64,000 bases of DNA from Roseiarcus sp963717215 (GTDB taxonomy: Bacteria; Pseudomonadota; Alphaproteobacteria; Rhizobiales; Beijerinckiaceae). The position numbers were made by a program, and so were the translations under genes. Below, piece by piece: positions 37,788-45,423 of this stretch. The notes beneath the pieces were generated by a model. It searched no databases. It was not told the DNA's origin and saw only the letters and a list, made by a program, of their open reading frames with translations. Each line of letters starts with the position of its first letter. Position 1 is the stretch's first letter. The stretch lies in assembly GCA_963717215.1 (NCBI GenBank), contig CAVQVS010000004.1, forward strand, positions 62,001 to 126,000. The letters run 5' to 3'.

Positions 37788-37816
37788 ATGGCGGCGCCGT
37801 TAAGCGGCGCCGCCAT
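37788..37816. terminator. Bidirectional terminator
   Basis: Perfect 12-bp stem ATGGCGGCGCCG (37788-37799) and CGGCGCCGCCAT (37805-37816) around the loop TTAAG. It lies exactly between the stop of manC (37784) and the stop of the convergent DUF1127 gene (37822), so it can end both transcripts. Confidence 0.8.
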
Positions 37817-37821
37817 TCAGG

Positions 37822-37983
37822 TTAGTGTTGCTCCTGCGAAGCCAGGCGCGCGATCTGGTAAATGTCGGCACGATCGATGCCGATGTCATGCAGCTCGCGG
37901 TCGGTATAAGCCGAAAGCTCCTGCAAGACATTCCAATATACGCGGCGTGTGCGCAGAAAGCGTGTAAGAGAGAACTTCTTCAT
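37822..37983 (-). CDS. DUF1127 small protein (53 residues)
   Basis: A short gene read from ATG 37983 to the TAA at 37822. The product starts MKKFSLTRFLRTRRVYWNVL and carries the DUF1127 pattern ELSAYTDRELHDIGIDRADI with a basic N-terminus. Ribosome site AAGGAGACCGC is strong. DUF1127 proteins of Alphaproteobacteria are tiny Arg-rich proteins; in Agrobacterium and Rhodobacter members bind RNA and influence sRNA turnover, phosphate or C1 metabolism. Its mRNA is probably short and monocistronic, ended by the 37788-37816 hairpin. The upstream region is AT-rich with small palindromes. Confidence 0.9.
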   Translation of the reverse strand: MKKFSLTRFLRTRRVYWNVLQELSAYTDRELHDIGIDRADIYQIARLASQEQH

Positions 37984-38520
37984 GGCGGTCTCCTTCTATT
38001 GACCGCCCTCCTGACTCGACCTCGACCCAACGAGCCCGAGGAATTCGTTCCCTCGCCCAGACCGGCCCTACATAGATTGCTGCACTGCAGAAGTCAATGG
38101 TGCAATGCAAAAATAAACGTGAAAACTGCATGACATTGACCATGCGGCAGGGGCTTTGGACGGAATAATCAGCACTTCAGTGCATAAATAGTAAACAATA
38201 TGTTACCTGTTCTTCCTCAGCCATGTGATCAAAGCATAGCACGCCTGTTCTGCGTGCTGTCCTTCGGTGGGCGAGCGGGTGGGTTGCGACCGTTTGGGGG
38301 CGTTTCCTGCGGGACTGGCGCGAAACAGAATTTGACAGCAGCGTTCGACCCCTCTAGTGAAGCTGCAACTTCAGGCGCGCTCTCGGGCTCGAGAGCGCGT
38401 TTGTCGTTTGACGCACCCGTGGCTTTCAGGCCTTGCTCGGCCAAAAGCCTGTCGGCGCTCTTGGAGCGCAGAGGAGGGCGCGTTCCTCGTTGAACTCGAA
38501 CGGACTTAAGAGGAACCGCG
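37984..38520. other. Non-coding interval between DUF1127 and rpsD (about 537 bp)
   Basis: No credible protein gene. The left part (38080-38215) is AT-rich and should hold the DUF1127 promoter; it contains the short palindrome GCACT-TC-AGTGC (38172-38183). The right part holds a strong hairpin (38376-38399) and weaker stems CAGGC/GCCTG and GCGCTC/GAGCGC between about 38430 and 38475, shortly before rpsD. The region could encode a small RNA ending at 38400 or form a regulated rpsD leader. No tRNA or riboswitch fold was recognised. Confidence 0.5.
38376..38399 (+). terminator. Strong hairpin with short T-run upstream of rpsD
   Basis: CGCGCTCTCG (38376-38385) pairs perfectly with CGAGAGCGCG (38390-38399) around GGCT and is followed by TTTGT. 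This is a plausible intrinsic terminator on the plus strand, either ending a short RNA that starts in the AT-rich zone or acting as an attenuator in the rpsD leader, 121 bases before the rpsD ATG. Confidence 0.55.
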
Positions 38521-39138
38521 ATGACGAAGCGCGCGCAAGCGAAATACAAGATCGATCGCCGGATGGGCGAGAACATCTGGGGCCGCCCTCGCAGCCCCTT
38601 CAACAAGCGTGAGTATGGGCCGGGCCAGCACGGCCAGCGCCGCAAGGGCAAGGCGACCGACTTTGGCACGCAGCTCAAGGCCAAGCAGAAGGTCAAGGGC
38701 TATTACGGCAACATTTCCGAGCGCCAGTTCCACTCTTATTACGTGGAGGCCCTCCGCCTGAAGGGCGACTCGAGCGCCAATCTCATTGGCCTCCTCGAGC
38801 GCCGGCTCGACGCCCTGATCTATCGGGCCAAATTCGTGCCGACCGTGTTCGCGGCGCGCCAGTTCGTCAACCACGGCCATATCCGGGTCAACGGCCGTCG
38901 GGTCAATATTCCCTCCTATCAGGTGAGGGTCGGCGATCTCGTCGAAATCAAGGAATCCTCGCGCCAAATGAACCTGGTGCTTGAGGCCAACGCGTTGGCC
39001 GAGCGTGACGTGCCCGACTATATCGAAGTCGATCACGCCAAGGGCGCCGCCAAGCTCTCTCGCGTTCCCGGGCTCTCCGAGGTGCCGTATCCGACGCATA
39101 TGGAGCCAAATCTGGTCATCGAGTTCTATTCGCGCTGA
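38521..39138 (+). CDS. rpsD: 30S ribosomal protein S4
   Basis: Primary rRNA-binding protein of the small subunit, 205 residues. The sequence is unmistakable: MTKRAQAKYKIDRRMGENIW, REYGPGQHGQRR, GYYGNISERQF and the S4 RNA-binding domain (RRLDALIYRAKFVPTVFAAR, VNHGHIRVNGRRVNIPSYQV), ending EFYSR. AAGAGGAACCGCG precedes the ATG. The gene is monocistronic with its own terminator, the usual alphaproteobacterial arrangement rather than the enterobacterial alpha operon. Its sequence is the best taxonomic marker in the window and fits Hyphomicrobiales. Confidence 0.98.
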   Translation: MTKRAQAKYKIDRRMGENIWGRPRSPFNKREYGPGQHGQRRKGKATDFGTQLKAKQKVKGYYGNISERQFHSYYVEALRLKGDSSANLIGLLERRLDALIYRAKFVPTVFAARQFVNHGHIRVNGRRVNIPSYQVRVGDLVEIKESSRQMNLVLEANALAERDVPDYIEVDHAKGAAKLSRVPGLSEVPYPTHMEPNLVIEFYSR

Positions 39139-39148
39139 CAATTCGCTC

Positions 39149-39170
39149 GGGGCTCGCCGAAGCGAGCCCC
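39149..39170 (+). terminator. rpsD terminator
   Basis: GGGGCTCGC (39149-39157) and GCGAGCCCC (39162-39170) form a perfect 9-bp stem with a CGAA tetraloop eleven bases after the rpsD stop, followed by a weak pyrimidine stretch. Confidence 0.75.
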
Positions 39171-39257
39171 ACTTCTATCTAGACCCTGCCGGGGCGCCAG
39201 GTCTGCGCGCGACGGGCCGGCGGGGCGGACCGACGACCGCCAGATCTCCAGGATTCC

Positions 39258-40133
39258 ATGCCGATCCCTCGCTCCGGAACCGCGGGCCTCGGCGTCGTCC
39301 TTTATCTCGCCGGCATCGCGATGTTCGCGGTCAACGACGCGCTCGGCAAATGGCTTGTCGCGGACTACGGCGTCGGCCAGTTGATGCTGCTGCGCACGAT
39401 CGGGGCGAGCGCCGTACTCGCGCCGCTGGTTCTGTCGCTGCGCGTCAAACTGATCGATCCGCGTCGACCCGGGCTTCAGGTCTTGCGCGTCCTGTGCGCG
39501 GCGGCGGACACGTTCGCCTTCTACTACGCCACGCGCACTATGCCGCTCGCCGACGTCATGACCTTCTATATGGCGACGCCGCTCATCATCACAGCCTTGT
39601 CGGCGCCGCTGCTGGGCGAAAAGGTTGAGCGCTTTCGCTGGGTCGCGGTTCTGGTCGGTTTCGTTGGCGTCCTCATTGCGCTCAGGCCTTCGCCGCAGAT
39701 GCTGTCCTGGGCGGCGCCGATCGCGCTATTGGGAGCGATCGCCTATGCGCTCAGCCAAACGATCACCCGCGATCTTCGGGGCATCCACTGGGTCCCGCTC
39801 GTTCTGTGGCAATTCGTCGGCACGGGTCTTGTCGGCGCGGCGACCATTCCCTGGTCTTGGACGACGCCCAGTCTCTTCGACCTCGGCCTCATGTTCCTTG
39901 TCGGCGTGGTGGCGATGATCTGCATCATCTGCGTCGTTCGGGCGCTTGGTTTCGCCCGCGTCGCTGTGCTCGCTCCGCTGCAATATACGGGGCTCTTGTG
40001 GGCCGCGATCCTGGGGTTGCTGATCTGGCGCGACGTTCCCACGCTGCCAATCGTCATCGGCAACGCCATCATCATCGGCAGCGGGCTTTACGTCGCGGCC
40101 CGAGGCAAGATGGTCGGCAAGGCCGCGGAGTAA
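39258..40133 (+). CDS. EamA/DMT-family permease
   Basis: Drug/metabolite transporter superfamily protein of 291 residues with ten predicted TM helices in two EamA repeats (LYLAGIAMFAVNDALGKWLV; AFYYATRTMPLADVMTFYMA; second repeat from about 39700). Such proteins export amino acids, nucleosides or other metabolites; the substrate cannot be named. The gene stands alone between the rpsD terminator and an AT-rich spacer. The start at 39258 is the first ATG after the terminator. Confidence 0.88.
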   Translation: MPIPRSGTAGLGVVLYLAGIAMFAVNDALGKWLVADYGVGQLMLLRTIGASAVLAPLVLSLRVKLIDPRRPGLQVLRVLCAAADTFAFYYATRTMPLADVMTFYMATPLIITALSAPLLGEKVERFRWVAVLVGFVGVLIALRPSPQMLSWAAPIALLGAIAYALSQTITRDLRGIHWVPLVLWQFVGTGLVGAATIPWSWTTPSLFDLGLMFLVGVVAMICIICVVRALGFARVAVLAPLQYTGLLWAAILGLLIWRDVPTLPIVIGNAIIIGSGLYVAARGKMVGKAAE

Positions 40134-40346
40134 AGTGGGGTGTGAGATCGGGGGCTAAACAGGGTAAAACTACCCATTGCAGTCAATAAGCTTATTAGCC
40201 AGTCTGGTGGTGCAGCAGGACAAATGTTTTGCCTGCTAACGTTTTGGTGGCAAGAGACGGCGCCCGCGCCAGATCGATGCGTATTTCAGATTTAGCTTAG
40301 CATTGTTTCTACAAAAAATCATATATATATTTCGGAGGAATATTTT

Positions 40347-41165
40347 ATGGATACTCGGATAACGAGCAATGATTTCCCCGCGGCTGACCTGATTCGACCT
40401 ACGCAACTCGAAACTCGACCGCCGCCTGGGTTGACACTTTTCGTAAAGATTGATCTCGGAATTGCAGGTCAAGCCCCGGAAACGGCCATCTATATTCCAG
40501 ACGGCTTCTCAAAGGGGTCTAATATTGACATTGTGCTTTATCTGCACGGTTTTCTACAGGATGATGGAGTTACAGCCATCAGTCAATACCTTACGAAGGA
40601 CTACGGTCAATTGCGCCAGCGGTTGAACACCAGTGGGCGGAACGTCATTCTGGTTGCGCCGACGCTTGGCGCGAAGTCCGAGCCGGGGAAGCTGACGGCT
40701 CACGGCGGGCTCGACCTTTTCCTCGGCCGTGCGCTCGCGTCGATTCGTGCACATGCCGGGGACGGCTGGCCCGACGTCCTCACGCTACGCAGTCTGATTG
40801 TCGCTTGCCACAGCGGCGGGGGAGTCGACGAACGCTTACTTGCTGGCGGGGCTGGCAAGGCAGCGGCAAGCCTTGTGAACTGCTGGGGCTATGAGTCCCT
40901 CTATCACGATGTCGACGTTCCATTCTGGCGCGCATGGGCGCGGGACCACGAAAGCAGCCGCTTGCTGCTCTTCTATCGGCCCCACAATTCCCCCGACAAC
41001 GCTGAAATGGTTGATCGTTGCAAGACCCTCGGGGCGCTAGGATTGGCAAACGTCGTAGCGACGCCTTCCAACGCCATCAGCCACATGCTTGTCCCCGTAA
41101 CCCATTTCCAGGGCTGTCTCGAGCAGGCCACTTTTCTCGATCGGAAGCCCGAACTGGTCGCTTGA
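40347..41165 (+). CDS. Alpha/beta-hydrolase-like protein of unknown function
   Basis: Protein of 272 residues. Seen features: VLYLHGFLQDDG, the oxyanion-type HG loop, and IVACHSGGGVDE, a G/C-x-S-x-G nucleophile elbow; SHMLVP near the C-terminus could provide the His. There is no signal peptide. GGAGGA precedes the ATG after a low-GC leader (40250-40345). Codon use is less GC-biased than that of neighbours, suggesting acquisition. It is followed, 71 bases later, by an M15 peptidate-type gene of similar composition, so both probably arrived together. I do not recognise a specific family; an esterase or amidase role is inferred. Confidence 0.65.
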   Translation: MDTRITSNDFPAADLIRPTQLETRPPPGLTLFVKIDLGIAGQAPETAIYIPDGFSKGSNIDIVLYLHGFLQDDGVTAISQYLTKDYGQLRQRLNTSGRNVILVAPTLGAKSEPGKLTAHGGLDLFLGRALASIRAHAGDGWPDVLTLRSLIVACHSGGGVDERLLAGGAGKAAASLVNCWGYESLYHDVDVPFWRAWARDHESSRLLLFYRPHNSPDNAEMVDRCKTLGALGLANVVATPSNAISHMLVPVTHFQGCLEQATFLDRKPELVA

Positions 41166-41236
41166 GGGCGGCCTATAGCGGGGCTTATTAAACTTAAGGA
41201 TGGTTCAGGCGAATTAGAAAGAGAAGGGGATCATTT

Positions 41237-41758
41237 ATGGCGAAACGAGCGCGTCGTCTTTCACTTGCGTCCGGCAATTTCTATACGGACGTTATCAAGA
41301 ATAGTCCACAATTCGACAACCCAAAACGTGTCGACGATCTGGGTCTGCTGGAGCCGGTGACTCGGAAACTGGTGGAAGCCATTATTGCCGACGCCCTGGC
41401 CAACGGTCTCAAGCTCATGGTGTTTGAAACCTATCGTAGCCAAGATCGGCAGGAGGCCTTGTTCGAGCAGGGTGCGACAAAACTCAAGACTGTAGGCGTG
41501 CATCATTACGGCCTTGCCTGCGATCTTGTGAAGAACGTCAATGGCCAGCCTTCGTGGAAAGGCGATTTCTCGCTGCTGGGCCAGTTGGCCCATCATCACC
41601 AGCTGATCTGGGGTGGCGATTGGGGCGTGCCGAGCGTGCCCCATTCTTTCATCGACAGCGATCACGTCCAACGGGTCACTGTTGGCAGGCAAGCCGCACT
41701 TTTCCGCGGAGAGTTTTACCCGGATGCGAACTACGATCCGTATGAGGATTTGAAGTAA
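41237..41758 (+). CDS. M15-family peptidoglycan peptidase (endolysin/VanY type)
   Basis: Zinc peptidase-like protein of 173 residues resembling phage L-alanyl-D-glutamate endopeptidases and D-Ala-D-Ala carboxypeptidases. Motifs: FETYRSQDRQEALFEQGATK, the metal pair in GVHHYGLACDLV (H..D) and the late DSDHVQ with the second His, plus LIWGGDW typical of the endolysin subgroup. No signal peptide is visible, so it would act on the wall only after release or with a holin, or it is used in the cytoplasm. AAGGGG precedes the ATG. It pairs with the hydrolase gene upstream. Confidence 0.85.
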   Translation: MAKRARRLSLASGNFYTDVIKNSPQFDNPKRVDDLGLLEPVTRKLVEAIIADALANGLKLMVFETYRSQDRQEALFEQGATKLKTVGVHHYGLACDLVKNVNGQPSWKGDFSLLGQLAHHHQLIWGGDWGVPSVPHSFIDSDHVQRVTVGRQAALFRGEFYPDANYDPYEDLK

Positions 41759-41766
41759 GACAGGGG

Positions 41767-41792
41767 CGCGGCGCGCTTCAGGGCGCGCCGCG
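41767..41792. terminator. Terminator between convergent genes
   Basis: CGCGGCGCGC (41767-41776) and GCGCGCCGCG (41783-41792) form a perfect 10-bp stem with a 6-base loop, eight bases after the M15 stop and 75 before the stop of the convergent SoxYZ-like gene. No clear T-tract. Confidence 0.6.
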
Positions 41793-41866
41793 GCGAAATC
41801 CTGTAGGGGCTTTCCGCCAAATCTCTCGTCTCTGAGCACCGATTGAGGTTTGGCGCCTAAGCTCGC

Positions 41867-42685
41867 TCACGCCCCGTCGCGGGTCGCAGGCCATGCGCCA
41901 GAAAACGTCTTGCCCGCCGTGTCCTCGGCCTCGACGCGAAACATTTTCGCCCCATTCGGCTTGAAGGTGAAGCGGAAGTTCGGGTCCTCAGAGATCGATA
42001 TGCCGGCCGCCATCGAGAAAACGAGATCCTGTCCCTGATAGACCGCGAGCTTGGCGATGTAGCGCGCCGGCGTATAGAGCCGGGTCACCTGATCCATCTG
42101 CAGCCCGGAATTGTTCGGGTGGCGGACCATGAGCAGCGCTTCGTTCGGCGCTTCGGGCGTGGGCGGCAGGATGCGGAACTTCATCTGGCCAAGCGTCGCC
42201 AGCGCTTCGTCCATGGTCTTGACCATAGGCGCCGAGCATCCGCCGGACGCCTTGATGTAACGCGTCGCCATATGCAGCGACCCGTCGCTGAGTTCCGCGA
42301 CGACGCGGGTGTTGGTGTAGGAATTGACCCGCACCCGGGTCGAGATGCGCGTGTCGCCAGCCTTCTCGCCGAGCGTGAACGCGGCCGCGAGCGGCACCGG
42401 ATTCTCATCGATGACCAGCGTCAGCTTGTTGACGCGGCGCGTGTCGCCTTCAGGCAGTTTGGCCGAAAACGACATTGGCACAATCGCGGCGTCATCAGCG
42501 CGCACAGGCGCCTCGAACGACACCAGCCCCTTGTCTTCCTGGATCGACGCGTCGTTGAAAAAGAGGTGCACGAGTTCGGGCCAGGAATCCGGATCATCGG
42601 CCGTTTGAGCGAAAGCGCGTCCCCCCGTCGCGCACCCAAGCGCGAGGCCGGCCAGTGTCTGTCGTCGTGTGAACCTGCGCGCCAT
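41867..42685 (-). CDS. Quinoprotein dehydrogenase-associated SoxYZ-like carrier protein
   Basis: Exported protein of 272 residues in which a SoxY-like domain with the carrier Cys (SGGCSAP) is fused to a SoxZ-like domain (about the last 100 residues). This fused form is known from gene clusters of PQQ-dependent alcohol dehydrogenases, not from thiosulfate oxidation. A Tat signal is present (RRFTRRQTLAGLALG, cleavage near RAFA-QT). Start ATG 42685 has GGAGGCGCTTCG upstream; the longer frame would overlap the preceding gene. It is cotranscribed after the metallo-hydrolase gene and belongs with the CXXCW gene across the divergent promoter. Its precise role in electron relay is unproven. Confidence 0.9.
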   Translation of the reverse strand: MARRFTRRQTLAGLALGCATGGRAFAQTADDPDSWPELVHLFFNDASIQEDKGLVSFEAPVRADDAAIVPMSFSAKLPEGDTRRVNKLTLVIDENPVPLAAAFTLGEKAGDTRISTRVRVNSYTNTRVVAELSDGSLHMATRYIKASGGCSAPMVKTMDEALATLGQMKFRILPPTPEAPNEALLMVRHPNNSGLQMDQVTRLYTPARYIAKLAVYQGQDLVFSMAAGISISEDPNFRFTFKPNGAKMFRVEAEDTAGKTFSGAWPATRDGA

Positions 42686-42714
42686 CGAAGCGCCTCCATC
42701 CCGAGCGGCGGTGG

Positions 42715-43665
42715 CTATTGATCCCATTCGAATTCCGAATAGGCCGCCGTTACATTCCGGCGATTATAATCCTCAAACAGCCGCCAGTCATCCCGCTGTG
42801 ATTGGCCCGCCCATTTGGTCGCTCCCTCGACCGGCTCGCCTTTGGCGATCGACGCCTTCACATCCTTCGCGAGGCCCTCAAAATAGGCCCGCTCGCTGTC
42901 GAGCGCCTGCGGCCAGGGCAAATCGACCGGCCCGTGGCCCGGAACGACGCGCATTGCGGGAACCTTCGCCAGCGCGGCGAGATCGACAAGCCAACCCTTC
43001 ACCGAACCATCGATGATCGGCAGGTGCTTCACAAAGACGAGGTCGCCGGCGAAAAGCGTCTTTGTCGTCGTGTCGAGGATGGTGAGGTCGCAGTCGGTGT
43101 GCGCCGGCGGCCACGCCTGCAATTCCAGAGACCGTCCGCCGAGATCGAGCGTCATGCGATCGGCGACGAGCAAGGTTGGCGGAATGAGCTTCACCTCGTC
43201 GACGAGCTTGTCGCCGATGATCCGGCGAAACGCCTTGAGATAGAACTCACCGCGCATCGCGAGCGCCCGCGGCATATTGTGGTGGCCGACAAAGGTCGCG
43301 CCCATCCCGTCGAAAGCGGCGTTGCCGAAGACGTGATCGGGATGTTCATGCGTGTTGATGACGTAGAGGATCGGCTTGTCGGTGTGTGCGCGGATGGCGG
43401 CGAGCAGCCGCTTCCCAACCGGCACGCTGCCGCCGGTATCGATCACCGCCACGCCCTTGTCGCCGATCACGAAACCGATGTTGGCGATGTCGCCCGCATT
43501 CTCTTCGCTCATCAGGGCGATTTCGCCCTCGTGGACGAACACGCCCGGCGCGACTTCCTGAACTGGCAGGGGCGCGAGCGCCTCAGCGTGCAACGCGCTC
43601 GTCGCCGAGAAGGCGAGAATGGCGATAAGGATGCCGAGCAACCAACGCATGTTGAAATTGGACAT
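42715..43665 (-). CDS. Metallo-beta-lactamase-fold hydrolase (SoxH-like, quinoprotein relay type)
   Basis: Periplasmic MBL-fold protein of about 316 residues. The zinc motif is NTHEHPDHVFG (HxHxDH), followed by GHHNMPRAL, the AHTDCDLTI His and VVPGHGPVD. A signal peptide follows the start (LLGILIAILAFSATSALHA). I used ATG 43665 (MSNFNMRWLLG); ATG 43725 gives an unlikely leader. The family is annotated as quinoprotein relay system zinc metallohydrolase when beside a SoxYZ-like carrier and CXXCW protein, exactly the present context. The SoxYZ-like gene follows 29 bases later. The natural substrate is not known. Confidence 0.88.
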   Translation of the reverse strand: MSNFNMRWLLGILIAILAFSATSALHAEALAPLPVQEVAPGVFVHEGEIALMSEENAGDIANIGFVIGDKGVAVIDTGGSVPVGKRLLAAIRAHTDKPILYVINTHEHPDHVFGNAAFDGMGATFVGHHNMPRALAMRGEFYLKAFRRIIGDKLVDEVKLIPPTLLVADRMTLDLGGRSLELQAWPPAHTDCDLTILDTTTKTLFAGDLVFVKHLPIIDGSVKGWLVDLAALAKVPAMRVVPGHGPVDLPWPQALDSERAYFEGLAKDVKASIAKGEPVEGATKWAGQSQRDDWRLFEDYNRRNVTAAYSEFEWDQ

Positions 43666-43810
43666 TTCCGCTTGAACATAGCAGCCCGCTGACGCCGGGC
43701 AATGACCGATCGTGTCCGTTAGCACGCCCTATGGCTCGCGATGACGACCACGGCTCACCCACTCCTGTCATGCTATAGATGGCCACAAGCAAAAGCCGGA
43801 TCGAGTCATC

Positions 43811-44377
43811 GTGAGATCAAAAACTTCAAGCCTTCGATCAACGCTGGTCGCGGCCCTTGGGTTCACGCTCGTGGCGACGTTCGCGGCGGCAGGCGATGCG
43901 CCGCCTGAGCCGGATTCTTACCGGCAGGGCGACTATCGCGCGCCGACGCCCGCGACTCTGAAAGGCGCGCGGGTGCTGACGACTGACGAGGCGGCGGCCC
44001 TATGGCGCGCCGGCAACTCGGCGTTCATCGACGTTCTGCCGCAAGCGCCGCGTCCGAAGAATTTGCCTGCTGACGTCGTCTGGCGGGACAGGCCGCGGTT
44101 CGACATCCCCGGCAGCCTGTGGCTCCCCGACACCGGTTACGGCGAACTCGCTCCAGTCATGCTCGACTATTTTCGTCGCGGGCTCGATAAAGCCCTGGGC
44201 GATCGCCAGCGTTTTCTTGTGTTCTATTGCCTCAAGGATTGCTGGATGTCGTGGAACGCGGCCAAGCGCGCGCTCGCGCTCGGCTACGCGAATGTCGCCT
44301 GGTATCCGGAGGGCTCCGACGGCTGGGCCGCAACCGGCTTGCCGCTCGAGAAAAGGGTGCCGGAGCCGCGGCCATGA
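43811..44377 (+). CDS. PQQ-dependent catabolism-associated CXXCW-motif protein
   Basis: Exported rhodanese-like protein of 188 residues. A signal peptide (LVAALGFTLVATFAAAG) precedes the domain; the hallmark CLKDCW lies at about residue 140 followed by SWNAAKRALALGY, and YPEGSDGW near the end. The start is GTG. The family is tied by gene neighbourhood to PQQ alcohol dehydrogenases. It is divergent from the MBL and SoxYZ-like genes with about 145 bases between, so all three are likely regulated together. The PQQ dehydrogenase, its cytochrome c and the pqq genes are not in this window. Confidence 0.9.
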   Translation: MRSKTSSLRSTLVAALGFTLVATFAAAGDAPPEPDSYRQGDYRAPTPATLKGARVLTTDEAAALWRAGNSAFIDVLPQAPRPKNLPADVVWRDRPRFDIPGSLWLPDTGYGELAPVMLDYFRRGLDKALGDRQRFLVFYCLKDCWMSWNAAKRALALGYANVAWYPEGSDGWAATGLPLEKRVPEPRP

Positions 44378-44378
44378 G

Positions 44379-44519
44379 CTACTTTGCTTGCGCCCCGCTC
44401 CAGCTTTCCACGGCCATTCCGTTCACCAGTTCGTCATTGTAGGGCGCCACCAGCCTAGAAAGATCTCCGAAAATACCCACGGCATTGCTCGTCAGCGCGA
44501 CGGCGGAGAGACCGGCCTC
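44379..44519 (-). pseudogene. Coding-like tail downstream of the LysR gene, possibly its frameshifted C-terminus
   Basis: On the minus strand the phase reading EAGLSAVALTSNAVGIFGDL, then SRLVAPYNDELVNGMAVESW and ending GAQAK at the TAG (44379-44381), has ordinary codon choice and a natural protein texture, but no start. It begins where the LysR frame (44492-45364) ends in a low-quality tail SRPVSPPSR. One indel near 44515 would make it the C-terminus of the LysR protein (about 328 residues). It could also be the relic of a lost gene. I do not recognise the sequence. Confidence 0.4.
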
Positions 44520-45364
44520 GACAGGCCAGCGGCAAGATGATCGGCGAGCAGCGCCCCGGCGCGGGACAAGCGCTGGGCTCGGTGCATCCGGATTTCGGCC
44601 GCGGGGAGGCTCGGCACGCCGTCGCGTTCGCCCAGCGCCCGCAAGCGCGAGGGAAACGTCCCCGCTTTCGCAACGGTGACGGCAAGACCCTGCGCCGCGA
44701 TCAATTCCGCAGCGGAAAGGCTATGGGTCACGAAGGCGAGCCGCCAGGGCCGCTTGGCGGCGTCGAGGCGCTCCATCGCCCATTTGCGGAACAGACAGCC
44801 AGGCGGGTGCAGAGCAACGGCCAGCGGCGCGCGCTCGTCCAGGCCATGCGACGGACTGGCGGCCCACAAAGCCTGCTCGCGACGAAGGAACTCGCCCTCG
44901 CGTGCGCCCTCGGCATGCATGGCGATGACAATGTCGTAGGCTTCGCCCAACCGGTCGGGCATTGTGTGCGTGAGGCCGGTTTCCATCTCGACTCGGATAT
45001 TGGGATAGCCGGCGACGAAGCTCGCAAGCAAAGGTGGGATCAAGGTGGCGCCGTAGTCCTCCATGGCGCCGAGCCGAACGTGCCCGTCCAGATTGTGCTC
45101 GACGAGCCGGCCCACGGCGTCATCGTTGAGCGAGACCAGCCGTCGTGCATCGCCGACGAATCGTTCGCCGGCGAGCGTCAAATCGGCGCCCGCCTTGCTT
45201 CGCCGCAACAGCGCAACTCCAAGCTGCCCCTCGAGACGTTTCATCTGCATGCTGACAGCCGATTGCGTGCGATGGAGGGATGAAGCCGCGCGGGTGAAGG
45301 AGCGCAGGTCCGCAATGGCGAGAAACGCTCTCACGCAGTCCAGGTCGAGCGCGGGCGAGGTCAT
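44492..45364 (-). CDS. LysR-family transcriptional regulator
   Basis: Regulator of 290 residues as read. The winged HTH is clear (LDCVRAFLAIADLRSFTRAA, QSAVSMQMKRLEGQLG), followed by the effector domain. It is divergent from an EamA-type exporter with 59 bases between the start codons and an inverted repeat in the gap, the standard layout for a LysR protein that controls a transporter gene and itself. The C-terminal end is uncertain because a coding-like tail continues in another phase to 44379. Confidence 0.9.
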   Translation of the reverse strand: MTSPALDLDCVRAFLAIADLRSFTRAASSLHRTQSAVSMQMKRLEGQLGVALLRRSKAGADLTLAGERFVGDARRLVSLNDDAVGRLVEHNLDGHVRLGAMEDYGATLIPPLLASFVAGYPNIRVEMETGLTHTMPDRLGEAYDIVIAMHAEGAREGEFLRREQALWAASPSHGLDERAPLAVALHPPGCLFRKWAMERLDAAKRPWRLAFVTHSLSAAELIAAQGLAVTVAKAGTFPSRLRALGERDGVPSLPAAEIRMHRAQRLSRAGALLADHLAAGLSRPVSPPSR

Positions 45365-45372
45365 GACAGATC

Positions 45373-45394
45373 TTGATGAATTAGATCACATCAA
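45373..45394. promoter_or_regulatory. Inverted repeat in the LysR/EamA divergent promoter
   Basis: TTGATG (45373-45378) and CATCAA (45389-45394) form a perfect 6-bp inverted repeat with a 10-base AT-rich spacer, inside the 59-base gap between the divergent starts. Length, symmetry and place fit a LysR binding site. The sequence TTGATT-N-TATGTATA just to the right could serve as part of the plus-strand promoter. Confidence 0.6.
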
Positions 45395-45423
45395 TTTGAT
45401 TCCCTTATGTATAGCGGCTCGCT

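Noticed and set aside
38300..38370. GTTCGACCCC-like T-arm sequence suggesting a tRNA
   Set aside because: No acceptor stem or anticodon arm can be folded around it.
38200..38493. A 97-codon plus-strand frame before rpsD
   Set aside because: Composition changes within it, it contains the strong hairpin at 38376-38399, and it has no recognisable domain.
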